Assembly (NCBI GenBank): GCA_964414415.1
Contig: CAYPWJ010000007.1
Span: 1 to 62,516, forward strand
Direction: 5' to 3'
Origin: CAZESS01 sp964414415
GTDB taxonomy: Archaea > Thermoplasmatota > E2 > UBA202 > DSCA01
DNA: 62,516 bases
In this document: in pieces, positions 1 to 8,554 of the stretch
How the letters are laid out: every line of letters starts with the position of its first letter
How positions within the stretch are numbered: position 1 is the stretch's first letter
Program-made: the position numbers and the translations under genes
The notes under the pieces: generated by a model
The model's database searches: none
The model's input: only the letters and a program-made list of their open reading frames with translations
Told to the model about the DNA's origin: nothing

Positions 1-23
1 AATAACAGCAGCACATATTTAAA

Positions 24-59
24 TTGTGCTATAAGAACAATTTTGTTCTATAGGCACAA
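24..59. promoter_or_regulatory. 36-nt near-perfect palindrome, likely operator
   Basis: The outer arms TTGTGC (24-29) and GCACAA (54-59) and inner arms GAACAA (35-40) and TTGTTC (43-48) are all symmetric about position 41.5. The palindrome sits between an AT-rich box (ATATTTAAA, about 14-22) and the start of the small gene at 92, where a repressor would block transcription. An RNA hairpin is the alternative reading. The half-site resembles palindromes at 22258-22276 and 43003-43019. Confidence 0.55.
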
Positions 60-91
60 CGTATATATGTCTGGAGGTCGTTTACCATCCA

Positions 92-220
92 ATGGCAGAG
101 ACAGACGAGGGATGGGAGGAAAAAGGCACCTATTCCGGATTCACCATCATGGGAAAGGGAGACAAGCGCCGTCTCGTCGACGAAGAAACTGGCGATGTCA
201 TCACCGAATACACCATGTAA
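92..220 (+). CDS. small acidic hypothetical protein (42 aa)
   Basis: This short open frame of 42 residues begins MAETDEGWEEKGTYSGF and ends VITEYTM. A GGAGGT Shine-Dalgarno lies at 73-78, 13 nt before the ATG. The composition (many Glu/Asp, Lys/Arg, Gly) is protein-like, whereas the overlapping longer frames read as shadow translations. There is no signal peptide or membrane segment, and I do not recognise the family. The palindrome at 24-59 upstream suggests regulated expression. The following 188 bases up to 408 hold nothing I can identify. Confidence 0.5.
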   Translation: MAETDEGWEEKGTYSGFTIMGKGDKRRLVDEETGDVITEYTM

Positions 221-408
221 CCGGCCGTCGCGGCCTCCTCGGACGTGCCAGCCACACACCCCTCCGCCATACACAGCAAACGATGGATACAGAAAGATAA
301 ATCGCCTCTCTATTTTCACCGTGGGCGCCGCAAAGACCCACATCCGACAGCACATCCCGCCTCGGCGCTGTCACTTGTTGCTTCGCGGCTACCTCGGCGG
401 CCCTCCCG

Positions 409-1002
409 TCATCCCTGTCCTCCCTGCGTTTCGCCGCCCAGTTGCTCCACCAGATAGATGATGTGGCAGACGCTCTCCACCACCGTCACCCATTTATATG
501 CCCCCTCCAGGTTTTCGCCACGGGCAAACGTGCCGTGCCCCTTTAAAATCGCCGCGTTGTGGCGCTGCAGCAACGGCGGCAGCCGCCGTTCGACCTCTGT
601 GGAGCCGATGGAGTCCACGACGTCGAGCACCGGCACCTCATCGACATAATAGCGTCCCTCGTCGTCGACCGGGACAATCTCGTCTCTGACAAGGGAGAGC
701 GCGATGGCGTACGGCGTGTGGGCATGGATGACGGCACGCGCCTCCGTCTCCTGATAGATGGCACGGTGGACGCCCACCTCCGTAGAGGCAGCGTCGTCGC
801 CGTCACCCGGCGCAAGACCAGCCTCGACGACGTCACCCTCTCGGAGATACCCCATCATGGCGCCGCCTCGCTTGATAAACATCCGGTCGCCGCGCCGGAC
901 GCTCATGTTGCCGCTGTGCGACGACAGGTTCAGACCGCGTTGTTCCAGCATGGAGCCGTAGCGCTGCATCTCTTCGACTATCTCGGCATCCATCACCTGC
1001 AA
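409..1002 (-). CDS. fucA: class II aldolase / L-fuculose-phosphate aldolase-like
   Basis: This zinc-dependent class II aldolase/adducin-fold protein (197 aa) is about the usual family length. The phosphate-binding SGN is at residues 30-32, the catalytic Glu in TEVG at 75, and zinc ligands are in HAH (93, 95) and KGHGTF (156). These positions nearly coincide with E73, H92, H94 and H155 of the E. coli enzyme. It would cleave or form a sugar phosphate by retro-aldol chemistry; in archaea such proteins supply DHAP plus lactaldehyde or glycolaldehyde. It is the last gene of a leftward cluster, 28 bp after the GPN GTPase. Exact substrate unknown. Confidence 0.85.
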   Translation of the reverse strand: MQVMDAEIVEEMQRYGSMLEQRGLNLSSHSGNMSVRRGDRMFIKRGGAMMGYLREGDVVEAGLAPGDGDDAASTEVGVHRAIYQETEARAVIHAHTPYAIALSLVRDEIVPVDDEGRYYVDEVPVLDVVDSIGSTEVERRLPPLLQRHNAAILKGHGTFARGENLEGAYKWVTVVESVCHIIYLVEQLGGETQGGQG

Positions 1003-1030
1003 AGCCGCCGCGACATATAAACGTTTGTCG

Positions 1031-1795
1031 CTACGCCGGCTCCAAGTCCTCGCCGCCCATGAAGACCTTTTGTACCGCGGTGTAGACGTCCTCTATCCCC
1101 TCCAGCGTTTCGTTGGAGACGGGAATGAGGTCAGTGTGGGCCTCCATTTCCTTTATCACGGTCATCATGCCCTCGCTGAGCTGGTAGTAGAGCGACGGCG
1201 AGTCAACCAGCAAATCGTCATAGAGTTTCTCCGGCTGCTCCCCCCACTCCAGGATCATGTCCAGCGTCTCATCCTCAACGATATCCTGTTTGCTCAGGAC
1301 GTTGACCAGCGGCACCGGAATCCGGAACTGAGTGATGGCGGACAACATGAGCTGCGACACGAAGCTCGTCGGCGTCGTCGCCAGCGATGGGTCGATGACG
1401 AACGACAGCATCGCCTGCTCCCGGGAGAGCTGGTCGACGATGACCCGGCCGGTGCGGCGGAACACGAACAGCTCAAGCTGCCCCGGCGTGTCCAGCAGCA
1501 CGTAGTCAGTCCTGAACTCGTTGATGCGGCGTTCCACCTCGCTCGCGTTGAGCGCGACCTCGTCGGCGCAGACCACCTGCGCCCCGTTCGGCCCGAGATC
1601 GTATTCCCGCATGACCTCCTCCAGGGATATCCATTCACGCACGTCCACATCCGGCGTATACGGCACCTCGTCGGCGCCCGGGTCGAGATTGACGGTGACG
1701 GCGTCGAACTGCTGCCGAAGGCACCAGTCGCGTAGCGCCGCCGTCATGCTGCTCTTGCCGGAGCCCGCGGTGCCGACAATGTAGATAAAAATCAT
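1031..1795 (-). CDS. GPN-loop GTPase
   Basis: This is a 254-aa GTPase of the GPN family (archaeal PAB0955-like, eukaryotic Gpn1-3), whose eukaryotic members help assemble RNA polymerase II. Visible motifs are a P-loop GTAGSGKS near the N-terminus, the diagnostic GPN in DLGPNGAQ, switch II DTPGQLELF, and a G4-like SKQD. I chose the ATG reading MIFIYIVG at 1795; a longer frame runs back into purD out of character. It starts 1 nt after the purD stop, so translation is probably coupled. The archaeal partner and role are not settled. Confidence 0.88.
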   Translation of the reverse strand: MIFIYIVGTAGSGKSSMTAALRDWCLRQQFDAVTVNLDPGADEVPYTPDVDVREWISLEEVMREYDLGPNGAQVVCADEVALNASEVERRINEFRTDYVLLDTPGQLELFVFRRTGRVIVDQLSREQAMLSFVIDPSLATTPTSFVSQLMLSAITQFRIPVPLVNVLSKQDIVEDETLDMILEWGEQPEKLYDDLLVDSPSLYYQLSEGMMTVIKEMEAHTDLIPVSNETLEGIEDVYTAVQKVFMGGEDLEPA

Positions 1796-1796
1796 G

Positions 1797-3122
1797 CTAT
1801 CGCCTGAGCCGTTGCATGTGTGCCACCCGCTTCTCGACCAGTGCCTGCTTCCCGATGTCATGCCTGATGAACAGGTGGTCGCCCTGCACATGCTGGAGGC
1901 ACCGCTCGCAGATGTCCTCCGCACCGGCTATCTCGTCCGCCAGGCCGAGCACGGCGAGCGAGCGCGACGTCGTCGTATAGATGCCGCCGTCCCGCTCGTC
2001 GACCGACGCATAAAAGAGGCTGCCGTCCTCACCACTGATTTCATCCACGTTGACCTCGACGCGATGGCCACCGTTGGGATCGCGGCCGTATCCCTCAGGA
2101 ACCACGTACTTGCAGACGGTGCTCAGCTGGCGCATGTCAAGCTGCTGGCCGCTCAGCGCGCCATCCACCATCGCCATGTTCAACTCCACGAAGTCGCTCT
2201 CGATGAGCGGGATGATATTCATCGCCTCCGGGTCGCCCCACCGCGCGTTTATCTCGATGACCTTCGGACCGTCGCTTGTCAGCATGAACTGGCCGTAGAT
2301 GACCCCTCGATAGGGCCGCCCCTCGCGGCGCAGCCCGTCGACGATGCGCTGCAGGATACCGACCGCCTCCTCATAATCGCTGCCGTTCATGAAGGGAAGT
2401 ATGCCGCTCGCGTGGCTGTAGGATCCCATCCCGCCTGTGTTGGGTCCCTCGTCGTTGGGCAGCAGGCGCTTGTGGTCCTGGACCGCCGGTGTCGGCAGGA
2501 TGGTGGTGCCGTCGCAGAACGCCTGCACGGTGAATTCCTCGCCGACCGCTCGCTCCTCGATGAGCACCCGGGCCGCATCGCCGATCTCCTCATCGATAAC
2601 CCGAGCTGCATACTCCACGGCATCGTCAACGCTGTGGAGGTGGTCTCCTGCCACCTTGACTCCCTTGCCGCCGGTCAGGCCGATGGGCTTGACCGCGACG
2701 GCGCCGCCGTGCCGCTCGATGAACTCTCTCGCTTCGTCGGCGTCAGAAAACGCCCGACACTCGAGCGAGCCAGGAATGTCGTACCGGTCCATCAGGCTTC
2801 GCATGTACTCCTTGTCCGTCTCTATCGCCGCGGCTTCCTTTGTCGGCGAGGCGACAGCGACGCCGGCGTCCTTCAGCGCGTTGGTCACGCCGGCCTCCTC
2901 AGGTGCTTCGGGACCGATGATGGCCAGGTCGATGTCCTGCCTGCCGGCGTAGTCGACAGCCGCCTCCCTATCGGTTTCCTCATGCAACAGGAAGTCGTCG
3001 GCCAGCTGCTTGACTCCGGGATTGGCGTTTTTCATCACCGCAAAAAGAGGATGTCCGGAACGGGCGATGCCCCTGCAGATGGCGTGCTCGCGGGCACCGC
3101 CACCGATGACGAGTATGTTCAT
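1797..3122 (-). CDS. purD: phosphoribosylamine-glycine ligase
   Basis: GAR synthetase makes glycinamide ribonucleotide from phosphoribosylamine, glycine and ATP in the second step of purine synthesis. The 441 residues begin with the typical MNILVIGGGAREHAIC. The ATP-grasp core carries KPIGLTGGKGV, and GPNTGGMGSYS and EINARWGDPEA motifs follow. Length matches the family. It is the first gene of the leftward purD-GPN-aldolase cluster, with an AT-rich box (about 3125-3150, minus strand) in front. No other purine genes are adjacent. Confidence 0.95.
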   Translation of the reverse strand: MNILVIGGGAREHAICRGIARSGHPLFAVMKNANPGVKQLADDFLLHEETDREAAVDYAGRQDIDLAIIGPEAPEEAGVTNALKDAGVAVASPTKEAAAIETDKEYMRSLMDRYDIPGSLECRAFSDADEAREFIERHGGAVAVKPIGLTGGKGVKVAGDHLHSVDDAVEYAARVIDEEIGDAARVLIEERAVGEEFTVQAFCDGTTILPTPAVQDHKRLLPNDEGPNTGGMGSYSHASGILPFMNGSDYEEAVGILQRIVDGLRREGRPYRGVIYGQFMLTSDGPKVIEINARWGDPEAMNIIPLIESDFVELNMAMVDGALSGQQLDMRQLSTVCKYVVPEGYGRDPNGGHRVEVNVDEISGEDGSLFYASVDERDGGIYTTTSRSLAVLGLADEIAGAEDICERCLQHVQGDHLFIRHDIGKQALVEKRVAHMQRLRR

Positions 3123-3145
3123 ACGCCAATATGTTCGATATGTAC

Positions 3146-4165
3146 TTAAATGTTGACGCGCCGCCGGAGCAGCACCGCGAGCGCGGCCGCGACGAAAACC
3201 AGCAGCACTCCGGGCCCAGGGACGCTGTTACCACCCCGGGCGAAGCCACCGTCAGCCAGATAGACAGTGATGTCCCCCGAACAGAAAAAGGACCGGGCCG
3301 TGTCGTTGCACGCCACTTTTATCTCGTTTTCGCCGTCCTCTCGGAACGGCGCCGTGAAGCGCTTTTTGTCCTGGATGGTGACCGACATCGTCTTCCAGTT
3401 GTTTACGGTGACCGTTACCGCTGCAGGGCTGTCGCGCTGGTTGACCACGGTGATCATGTGGTCTCTCTCGCTGCTGTTGTCGGGGCTGCCGACGCGCAGG
3501 ATATGTCTGGTGGCGTTTGTGCAGCCGTCCCAGTCCTCGACGGTTAACTGGATGGTGTAGTAGCCGTCTGAGGGGTAGGTGTGAGTGGCGTTGCTGACGC
3601 GGTATTGTTCCTCATCCATCACCCCGTCGCCGGTAAAATCCCATCGGTAGTATTTGACGTAGCCGTCGGGATCATAGGAGACGCTCGCGTTGAAATGGTA
3701 GCTGTTGGAGTTGTTCTTCTTTGCCAGCGTGAAGGCCGGCACCGGTGTTGCAAACGATTCAACGACGCTGACTTGTTTGGTGTAGGTATCTCCAGCCCCG
3801 GGCGGTCCGTCCTCGTCGACGGCCATCAGCTTGACACGGTAGATACCCGGCGTTTGAAAGGTATGATGGGTATAAGGTGACCGGCAGATAACGTCATAGT
3901 TACTGTCACTGTTCCAATCCCAGTAATACTTGTCGACTTTCCCGTAGTAGCTCTGCGACTGACTTGCGTCGAACAGCACCTGTTGTCCGACGAGCACGTT
4001 GCCGTATATCATTCCGCTGGTGTCCGTCCGCATGTAGATGGTGCTGCCTTCGTCGTCCTTCACCCAGTATTTTGCATCGACGTACGCCTCGGCGGTCGGC
4101 GCGGCGATGAAGATAGCGAGGCAGGCGACCACGCCTATGCCTGTGAGAAGCGCCCGCTCTTTCAT
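3146..4165 (-). CDS. exported PKD-domain protein with archaeosortase-like C-terminal tail
   Basis: This is a 339-aa surface protein. The signal peptide starts MKERALLTGIGVVACLAIF and ends near the AEAY site. Two PKD-like repeats are visible (YYWDWNSDSNYD...HTFQTPGIYRVKL and YYRWDFTGDGVMD...HTYPSDGYYTIQL). The C-terminus has a PGPG motif, a hydrophobic segment and then RRR, like the PGF-CTERM signals processed by archaeosortases. The start at 4165 was chosen because the longer frame adds no plausible sequence and an AT-rich box lies at about 4186-4200. No enzyme domain is seen; adhesion or S-layer association is inferred. Confidence 0.8.
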   Translation of the reverse strand: MKERALLTGIGVVACLAIFIAAPTAEAYVDAKYWVKDDEGSTIYMRTDTSGMIYGNVLVGQQVLFDASQSQSYYGKVDKYYWDWNSDSNYDVICRSPYTHHTFQTPGIYRVKLMAVDEDGPPGAGDTYTKQVSVVESFATPVPAFTLAKKNNSNSYHFNASVSYDPDGYVKYYRWDFTGDGVMDEEQYRVSNATHTYPSDGYYTIQLTVEDWDGCTNATRHILRVGSPDNSSERDHMITVVNQRDSPAAVTVTVNNWKTMSVTIQDKKRFTAPFREDGENEIKVACNDTARSFFCSGDITVYLADGGFARGGNSVPGPGVLLVFVAAALAVLLRRRVNI

Positions 4166-4206
4166 CTGAAGGCATAATCGTGGATGCTTTATTATTTTTA
4201 TGACCT

Positions 4207-4419
4207 CTATTTTCTGCCGGGCAGCGCTGTTGAAAGCAGCCGGCAGAGGAGGTATACGCCCGACGTGGTGAGAGCTCGATGTCGTTTCCAGCGGCATTTT
4301 TGGGTGAACAGCCGCTTGGTGTAGTCCTCGCACAGCAGACACGTCTTCTTGTCAACGGTTTCCTGATGCTTTGGACACCAGACCTCACGGAGCGTGCTTC
4401 CCATCCCGCTCATGAACAT
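4207..4419 (-). CDS. small Cys-rich (CxxH/CxxC) hypothetical protein
   Basis: The 70 residues from MFMSGMGS contain WCPKHQETVDKKTCLLCEDY, a CxxH plus CxxC pair that could bind one zinc, followed by a Lys/Arg-rich tail. An ORF upstream extension to 4545 crosses the promoter of the divergent ABC gene and is unlikely. On the minus strand an AT box (TTTTAAATAT, about 4470-4482) and TTATAAA (about 4438-4445) precede it. The family is not recognised. The start could also be at 4413 or 4404. Confidence 0.45.
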   Translation of the reverse strand: MFMSGMGSTLREVWCPKHQETVDKKTCLLCEDYTKRLFTQKCRWKRHRALTTSGVYLLCRLLSTALPGRK

Positions 4420-4517
4420 ATACTGGCATGCATCGCCTCGTTTATAAGGAACCACCGGGGTCTCATCCCGATATTTAAAACTTGTTCTTTCGCGTGTTCT
4501 TTTCAGCGTGAGAAAGG

Positions 4518-4525
4518 TTTTATAT
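4518..4525 (+). promoter_or_regulatory. TATA box of the ABC transporter operon
   Basis: TTTTATAT lies 23 nt before the ATG at 4548, the spacing expected for a leaderless archaeal transcript. No Shine-Dalgarno is visible between. Confidence 0.6.
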
Positions 4526-4547
4526 CGATGACGGTTTGCAAGCATAG

Positions 4548-5264
4548 ATGCCAGCCGTTATCGAGACACGGGGGATCACCAAACGCTACGGTGACCTCAC
4601 CGCCGTCGACCACGTGTCGCTGTCCATCGACGACGGTGAACTCTTCGGACTGCTCGGTCCAAACGGCTCCGGCAAGACCACGACCATCAAGATGTTGACC
4701 GGGCAGCTGCAGCCCACGAGGGGCAGCGCACGCGTTGCAGACATCGACCCTGCCCGTCATCCGCTGCAGGTCAAACGAGCGGTCGGCATCATACCCGAGC
4801 AGGAGACGCCACCCAGCTTCCTTACCGCCGAGGAATACCTGCAGTTCGTGGCTGCCATCCGGGACATTGATAGCCTTGAAGAGCGCCTCGATCGATGGTT
4901 CTCCCGCCTTGATTTCGCCGGGCAGCGGAACGTCCTCTGCAAGGACCTGTCCCGGGGCACACGCCAGAAGCTGATGTTTGCGCAGGCGTTCCTGCATGGG
5001 CCCTCCATCGCCTTCGTCGACGAACCGCTCATCAACCTCGACCCTGTCATCCAGCGCACCGTCAAGGACTACATGCTGAACTACGTCGCAGGAGGCGGCA
5101 CCATCTTTCTCTGCACCCACGTCCTCGAGATAGCCGAGGAGATATGCAGCCGCGTCGGCATCATTCACCGCGGCACGCTTCTGCGCGACCTCTCAATGGA
5201 CGAGGCCACCGCCGGCGGCATGCGGCTCGAAACGGTGTTCCTCGACGCGGTCGCCGAGGCGTAG
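4548..5264 (+). CDS. ABC transporter ATP-binding protein (ABC-2 export type)
   Basis: This cytoplasmic ATPase subunit has 238 aa. Walker A is GPNGSGKTT (37-45), the signature is LSRGTRQKL (134-142, a common variation in ABC-2 exporters), Walker B is IAFVDEP (154-160), and the switch His is 191 in CTHVLE. The next gene, 1 nt downstream, is a large membrane protein, so the two form an exporter. The substrate cannot be read; similar pairs export antibiotics, lipids or polysaccharide, or act as sodium pumps. Confidence 0.9.
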   Translation: MPAVIETRGITKRYGDLTAVDHVSLSIDDGELFGLLGPNGSGKTTTIKMLTGQLQPTRGSARVADIDPARHPLQVKRAVGIIPEQETPPSFLTAEEYLQFVAAIRDIDSLEERLDRWFSRLDFAGQRNVLCKDLSRGTRQKLMFAQAFLHGPSIAFVDEPLINLDPVIQRTVKDYMLNYVAGGGTIFLCTHVLEIAEEICSRVGIIHRGTLLRDLSMDEATAGGMRLETVFLDAVAEA

Positions 5265-5265
5265 C

Positions 5266-6666
5266 ATGCACGAGGTCTTCACCGCCATGGTAAGGGAGGA
5301 ATGGCGCATGCACGCCAGCATGTTCGGCGGCCGGATGTTCGCCCTGTTCCCCCTCATGCTGGCTGGCTTCGCCGCCGTCGGCGCCGTCTTCGCCTCCGTT
5401 CTGGTGGATATCATCGGTTCCTTCGCCGTGGCGTTCATCGCGCATTACTCGCTGCTGCTGTTCGGCGTCAGCGTCGGCGCCTTCGGCCTGCTCGGCCGGG
5501 AAATCATGAACCGACGGTTCGGGCAGGCAAGCCTCGTCGCGTACAGCGCACGGAGCCTTCCCGTGTCGGAGCGACACGTCATGGCCGCCTTCTATCTCAA
5601 GGACATCCTTTACTACATGCTCCTCTGGATTCTTCCATTGCTGGCCGGTCTTGCCCTGGCTGCGCCGCTGCTGTCGCACGGCTCGGCTGCCCCCAGGCTG
5701 CTCGTCTCGCTTCCCCTGTCCTTCCTGGTCGGGCTGGCAGCGGTGTTTTTCCTCTCCACACTCTACCTCCATGCAAAGACGCTGCTCGCTGCAGCACTCG
5801 CCGGAATTGGCATCCTCAGCCTGCTGCTTTCACGCCATTTGGGGGTCCAGCCGGCGGTGCTGCTTCCCCCGTTCTCGTTTTTTCTGCACCCGTCGCTTAC
5901 CTCGCTCGGTGTGTCGGCGCTGGCCGTCGCCGCGTTATCCATCGTGTCTATCTGGTTCATCCGGGTGGAGTACCCGGCCAGGGAGCGTCACTACGCCGAT
6001 GCGCTGCCCCGGCTTGCCGGGCGGCTGCCAGTCCCGCATCGATGGCTGGTCGCCAAGGATTTCCTGGACTTCATTCGGAGCGAGGGCGGCGCCGGCAAAA
6101 TCATATTTGGCTTCGGGCTGCCGGCCGTCATGGTGTGGCTGCTTTTCTATGTGCTCGCAGCCTTTATTCCAATGCTTGATTTCCTGCCGGTCTTCGCGCT
6201 CTTCCTGGGCATCATCGCCTCGTCGATGTACAACTGGCTGACCGAGTTTGACTCCCTCGCCGGCTACGCCTTTCTGCCGGTATCCGTCGGCACCGTCATC
6301 CGGGGCAAAATTGTGAGCTATCTCCTGCTCCTGCTCATCCCGATGGGTGTCCTCGTGGGTGCCGCCGCTGTCTCCGGCCAGCTCGGGCTGCTCGTCCCCG
6401 CCGTCTGTGCATGCATCGGCATGTCGCTCTATGTGCTGTCCGCCACTGTCTACCTGATGGGGCTGCATCCGACGGTGCTCATCTACAACGCGAAGCGCTT
6501 CGCCCTCTACACGGCGATGACCGCGCCCGTCGCGGTGCTGTTGCTCTTCCTCGCCGCGCTGCATCCATGGCTGCTCTGCACCGCGCTGCTGCTCGTCCCG
6601 TTCGCCTGGTACATCATCCGGCATGCGACGGAGCGATGGGAGCGATGGGGGCTGCCGGATCGGTGA
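5266..6666 (+). CDS. ABC-2 type permease, multi-spanning
   Basis: This 466-aa membrane protein has about a dozen hydrophobic stretches in two halves (roughly residues 20-250 and 275-460), separated by a basic loop around 235-275 (EYPARERHYADALPRLAGR). It starts 1 nt after the ATPase stop and must be its partner. The N-terminus MHEVFTAMVREEWRMH is typical of ABC-2 permeases: an amphipathic coupling helix before TM1. Substrate unknown. Confidence 0.82.
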   Translation: MHEVFTAMVREEWRMHASMFGGRMFALFPLMLAGFAAVGAVFASVLVDIIGSFAVAFIAHYSLLLFGVSVGAFGLLGREIMNRRFGQASLVAYSARSLPVSERHVMAAFYLKDILYYMLLWILPLLAGLALAAPLLSHGSAAPRLLVSLPLSFLVGLAAVFFLSTLYLHAKTLLAAALAGIGILSLLLSRHLGVQPAVLLPPFSFFLHPSLTSLGVSALAVAALSIVSIWFIRVEYPARERHYADALPRLAGRLPVPHRWLVAKDFLDFIRSEGGAGKIIFGFGLPAVMVWLLFYVLAAFIPMLDFLPVFALFLGIIASSMYNWLTEFDSLAGYAFLPVSVGTVIRGKIVSYLLLLLIPMGVLVGAAAVSGQLGLLVPAVCACIGMSLYVLSATVYLMGLHPTVLIYNAKRFALYTAMTAPVAVLLLFLAALHPWLLCTALLLVPFAWYIIRHATERWERWGLPDR

Positions 6667-6703
6667 CCGCAGTTTTCAAATAACCCCGCAGCCATGCATC
6701 AAT

Positions 6704-6973
6704 ATGAAGCGAGCGCACGTCTGGATATCCGGCAAGGTGCAGGGCGTCTGGTACCGTGCCAACACCAGGGAGCAGGCCGAGCAACGCGGCCTTGCAGGAT
6801 GGGTGCGCAACCTGTCCGACGGCCGTGTCGAGGGGGTCTTCGAAGGCCCAGAAGCCACTGTGGAGGAGATGATAGACTGGTGCCATACTGGCTCCCCGAT
6901 GGCCCGCGTCGACGGTGTCGAGGTGGAATGGGAGGAGCCACAGGGTATCGAGGGCTTCACCGTCAAACGCTGA
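6704..6973 (+). CDS. acyP: acylphosphatase
   Basis: This small enzyme (89 aa) hydrolyses acyl phosphates. The signature VWISGKVQGVWYRANT holds the phosphate-binding loop and catalytic Arg, and GWVRNLSDGRVE holds the catalytic Asn. Length is standard. I used the ATG at 6704 (MKRAHVW); upstream codons in frame belong to the end of the permease gene read out of frame. It converges with dtdA, and the two coding regions overlap by 11 bp. Confidence 0.93.
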   Translation: MKRAHVWISGKVQGVWYRANTREQAEQRGLAGWVRNLSDGRVEGVFEGPEATVEEMIDWCHTGSPMARVDGVEVEWEEPQGIEGFTVKR

Positions 6974-7733
6974 CCACGTCCAGGCCGTTGTCCTCCAGCA
7001 GCGGACGGAATCGCTCGCCTTTTTCGCCGTGCAGATACACACGGCTGACACCAGAGGTCGCATCAACGGCGGCCTGCACCATCTCGTCGCCGATATGCGG
7101 GAGCTGATAGTCCGGTATCATGTGGCCAAAGGCGACATCGTCGTCAAGCGCCAGGTCAGTAAAGCGCGGTGCATAGTGCCCGCCGCCCAGCCCAACGGCA
7201 GTCGCCGCATGGTCATCGTTGAGCCCCAGCAGTGCATCCGCGATTGCCTCGCAGGCGGCCGTGTCCCGCCATTCCCGCTCGGTGCTGCCCGCCTCGATGA
7301 AAAACGTCGACGTCGCAAGGAAGGGCCCGTGATGCGTGACCTCGTAGCAGACGTCGTAGTCGAGCGAGGCCGCGTTGTCATAGAGGCCCTGCAGCGCGCT
7401 GTGCATCAGTTCCGGGGCTGCAGGCACAAGCGTCCGGTCGCGGCCGCCGTAGTCGGCGCCGCGGTAGTTGCCGATGGGGTGTACCGACAGCGTCTTCCGG
7501 CCGGAGCGTGAGCGATGCCGCGACGCGAACACGACAGCATCGATATTCTCCTCCGGGCAGGCCAGCTCCCGGTCGACGTTGTCATGCTCGAGGTGCATGT
7601 CGTCGATGTAATGAAGCAGCAGATCGCCGCACCACATCGCGTCGTCGTCCCGCTCCCATGAGCCCCGTGACTGCAGCGCCCGGCCGATGTTCACGCTTGC
7701 CGTGTCCTCTCGAGAAACGACGACGGCTATCAT
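6963..7733 (-). CDS. dtdA: D-aminoacyl-tRNA deacylase, archaeal GEK1/DtdA type
   Basis: The zinc-dependent deacylase releases D-amino acids mischarged onto tRNA. The 256 residues show the family blocks FASRHRSRSGRKTLSVHP.GN, YEVTHHGPFLATS, GLGGGHYAPRFTD and FGHMIPDY, with conserved His pairs as probable metal ligands. Length is typical for archaeal DtdA. It is divergently transcribed from the methyltransferase at 7769, with a 35-bp shared promoter region. Confidence 0.92.
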   Translation of the reverse strand: MIAVVVSREDTASVNIGRALQSRGSWERDDDAMWCGDLLLHYIDDMHLEHDNVDRELACPEENIDAVVFASRHRSRSGRKTLSVHPIGNYRGADYGGRDRTLVPAAPELMHSALQGLYDNAASLDYDVCYEVTHHGPFLATSTFFIEAGSTEREWRDTAACEAIADALLGLNDDHAATAVGLGGGHYAPRFTDLALDDDVAFGHMIPDYQLPHIGDEMVQAAVDATSGVSRVYLHGEKGERFRPLLEDNGLDVVSV

Positions 7734-7768
7734 GAAAACCTTATGTATGCCCGGGTATTTAGCTGTTG

Positions 7769-8554
7769 ATGCTGCACAACGGAAGCGACAGAGAACTCGA
7801 CCAGTTCATCAAAAAACTCGAGCAGCAGGCCCTGGAGACAGCGGAGGAACGGCATCCCATCTACGTCAAGGCAGGCGTCAAGGACGCCTCGCTCATCCTC
7901 GACGTCGGCTGCGGCTCCGGCGCCGTCACGAAAGACCTGGCTGCGCATACCACTGGCACCGTCATCGCTCTCGATGACTCCCCGGACATGGTCGACACCG
8001 CCCGGCAGCTGCTCTCAGATGCAGAGAACGTCGAGCTCTGCTTTGGCGATGCTCATCAGCTGCCCTTCACCGACCGATGCTTCGACGTCGCAACCTGCAA
8101 CATCGTGCTCATGTGGTCCGAGGATCCACAGCAGGTGGTCAACGAGATGGCCCGCGTCGTCAGGCCCGGCGGACGCGTCGTCGCCTCGCTGGAGCCCGAC
8201 TTCGGCGGCAAAATCCACTGGCCGGAGCACGATGTCGTCGACCCTATCTTCGCCGGTGAATCCATCAGGCAGCGCGGCGGCGACCCGCACATCGGGCGGA
8301 AACTCCGTATGTTCTTCGTCCGTGCCGGCCTGGAGACAGAGGTTGGACTGGGCAACCAGCGCATCTGGACGTGCGAGGAGGACCGCGCCTCGTATATCCG
8401 CAGCCGCGACTACTACTGGAACGTGCTCCGCACCGCCGGCATGAGCGAGGACGCCATCGCCGCCTGGGAAGACGAATACCTGCAGTCGCTGGACGACGGG
8501 ATCCAGCTCAACTTTTTTCCGCAGTTCTACGCAATCGGCAGGAAACCTCAATAG
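7769..8554 (+). CDS. class I SAM-dependent methyltransferase
   Basis: A 261-aa Rossmann-fold methyltransferase. Motif I LILDVGCGSGAVTKDLA binds SAM, followed by VIALDDSPDMV (acidic end of beta 2), a motif IV-like CNIVLMWSEDPQQVVNEMARVVRPGGR and a C-terminal alpha/beta cap. It resembles UbiE/Methyltransf_11 proteins. TTG at 7766 directly precedes the ATG, which I prefer. Substrate not identifiable; the last 7 bases overlap the 3' end of the C25 protease gene. Confidence 0.85.
   Translation: MLHNGSDRELDQFIKKLEQQALETAEERHPIYVKAGVKDASLILDVGCGSGAVTKDLAAHTTGTVIALDDSPDMVDTARQLLSDAENVELCFGDAHQLPFTDRCFDVATCNIVLMWSEDPQQVVNEMARVVRPGGRVVASLEPDFGGKIHWPEHDVVDPIFAGESIRQRGGDPHIGRKLRMFFVRAGLETEVGLGNQRIWTCEEDRASYIRSRDYYWNVLRTAGMSEDAIAAWEDEYLQSLDDGIQLNFFPQFYAIGRKPQ

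Noticed and set aside
29..355. Open frames of 85-108 aa on both strands around the window start
   Set aside because: Arg/Cys/His-rich shadow sequences; the real small frame at 92-220 has a Shine-Dalgarno and balanced composition.
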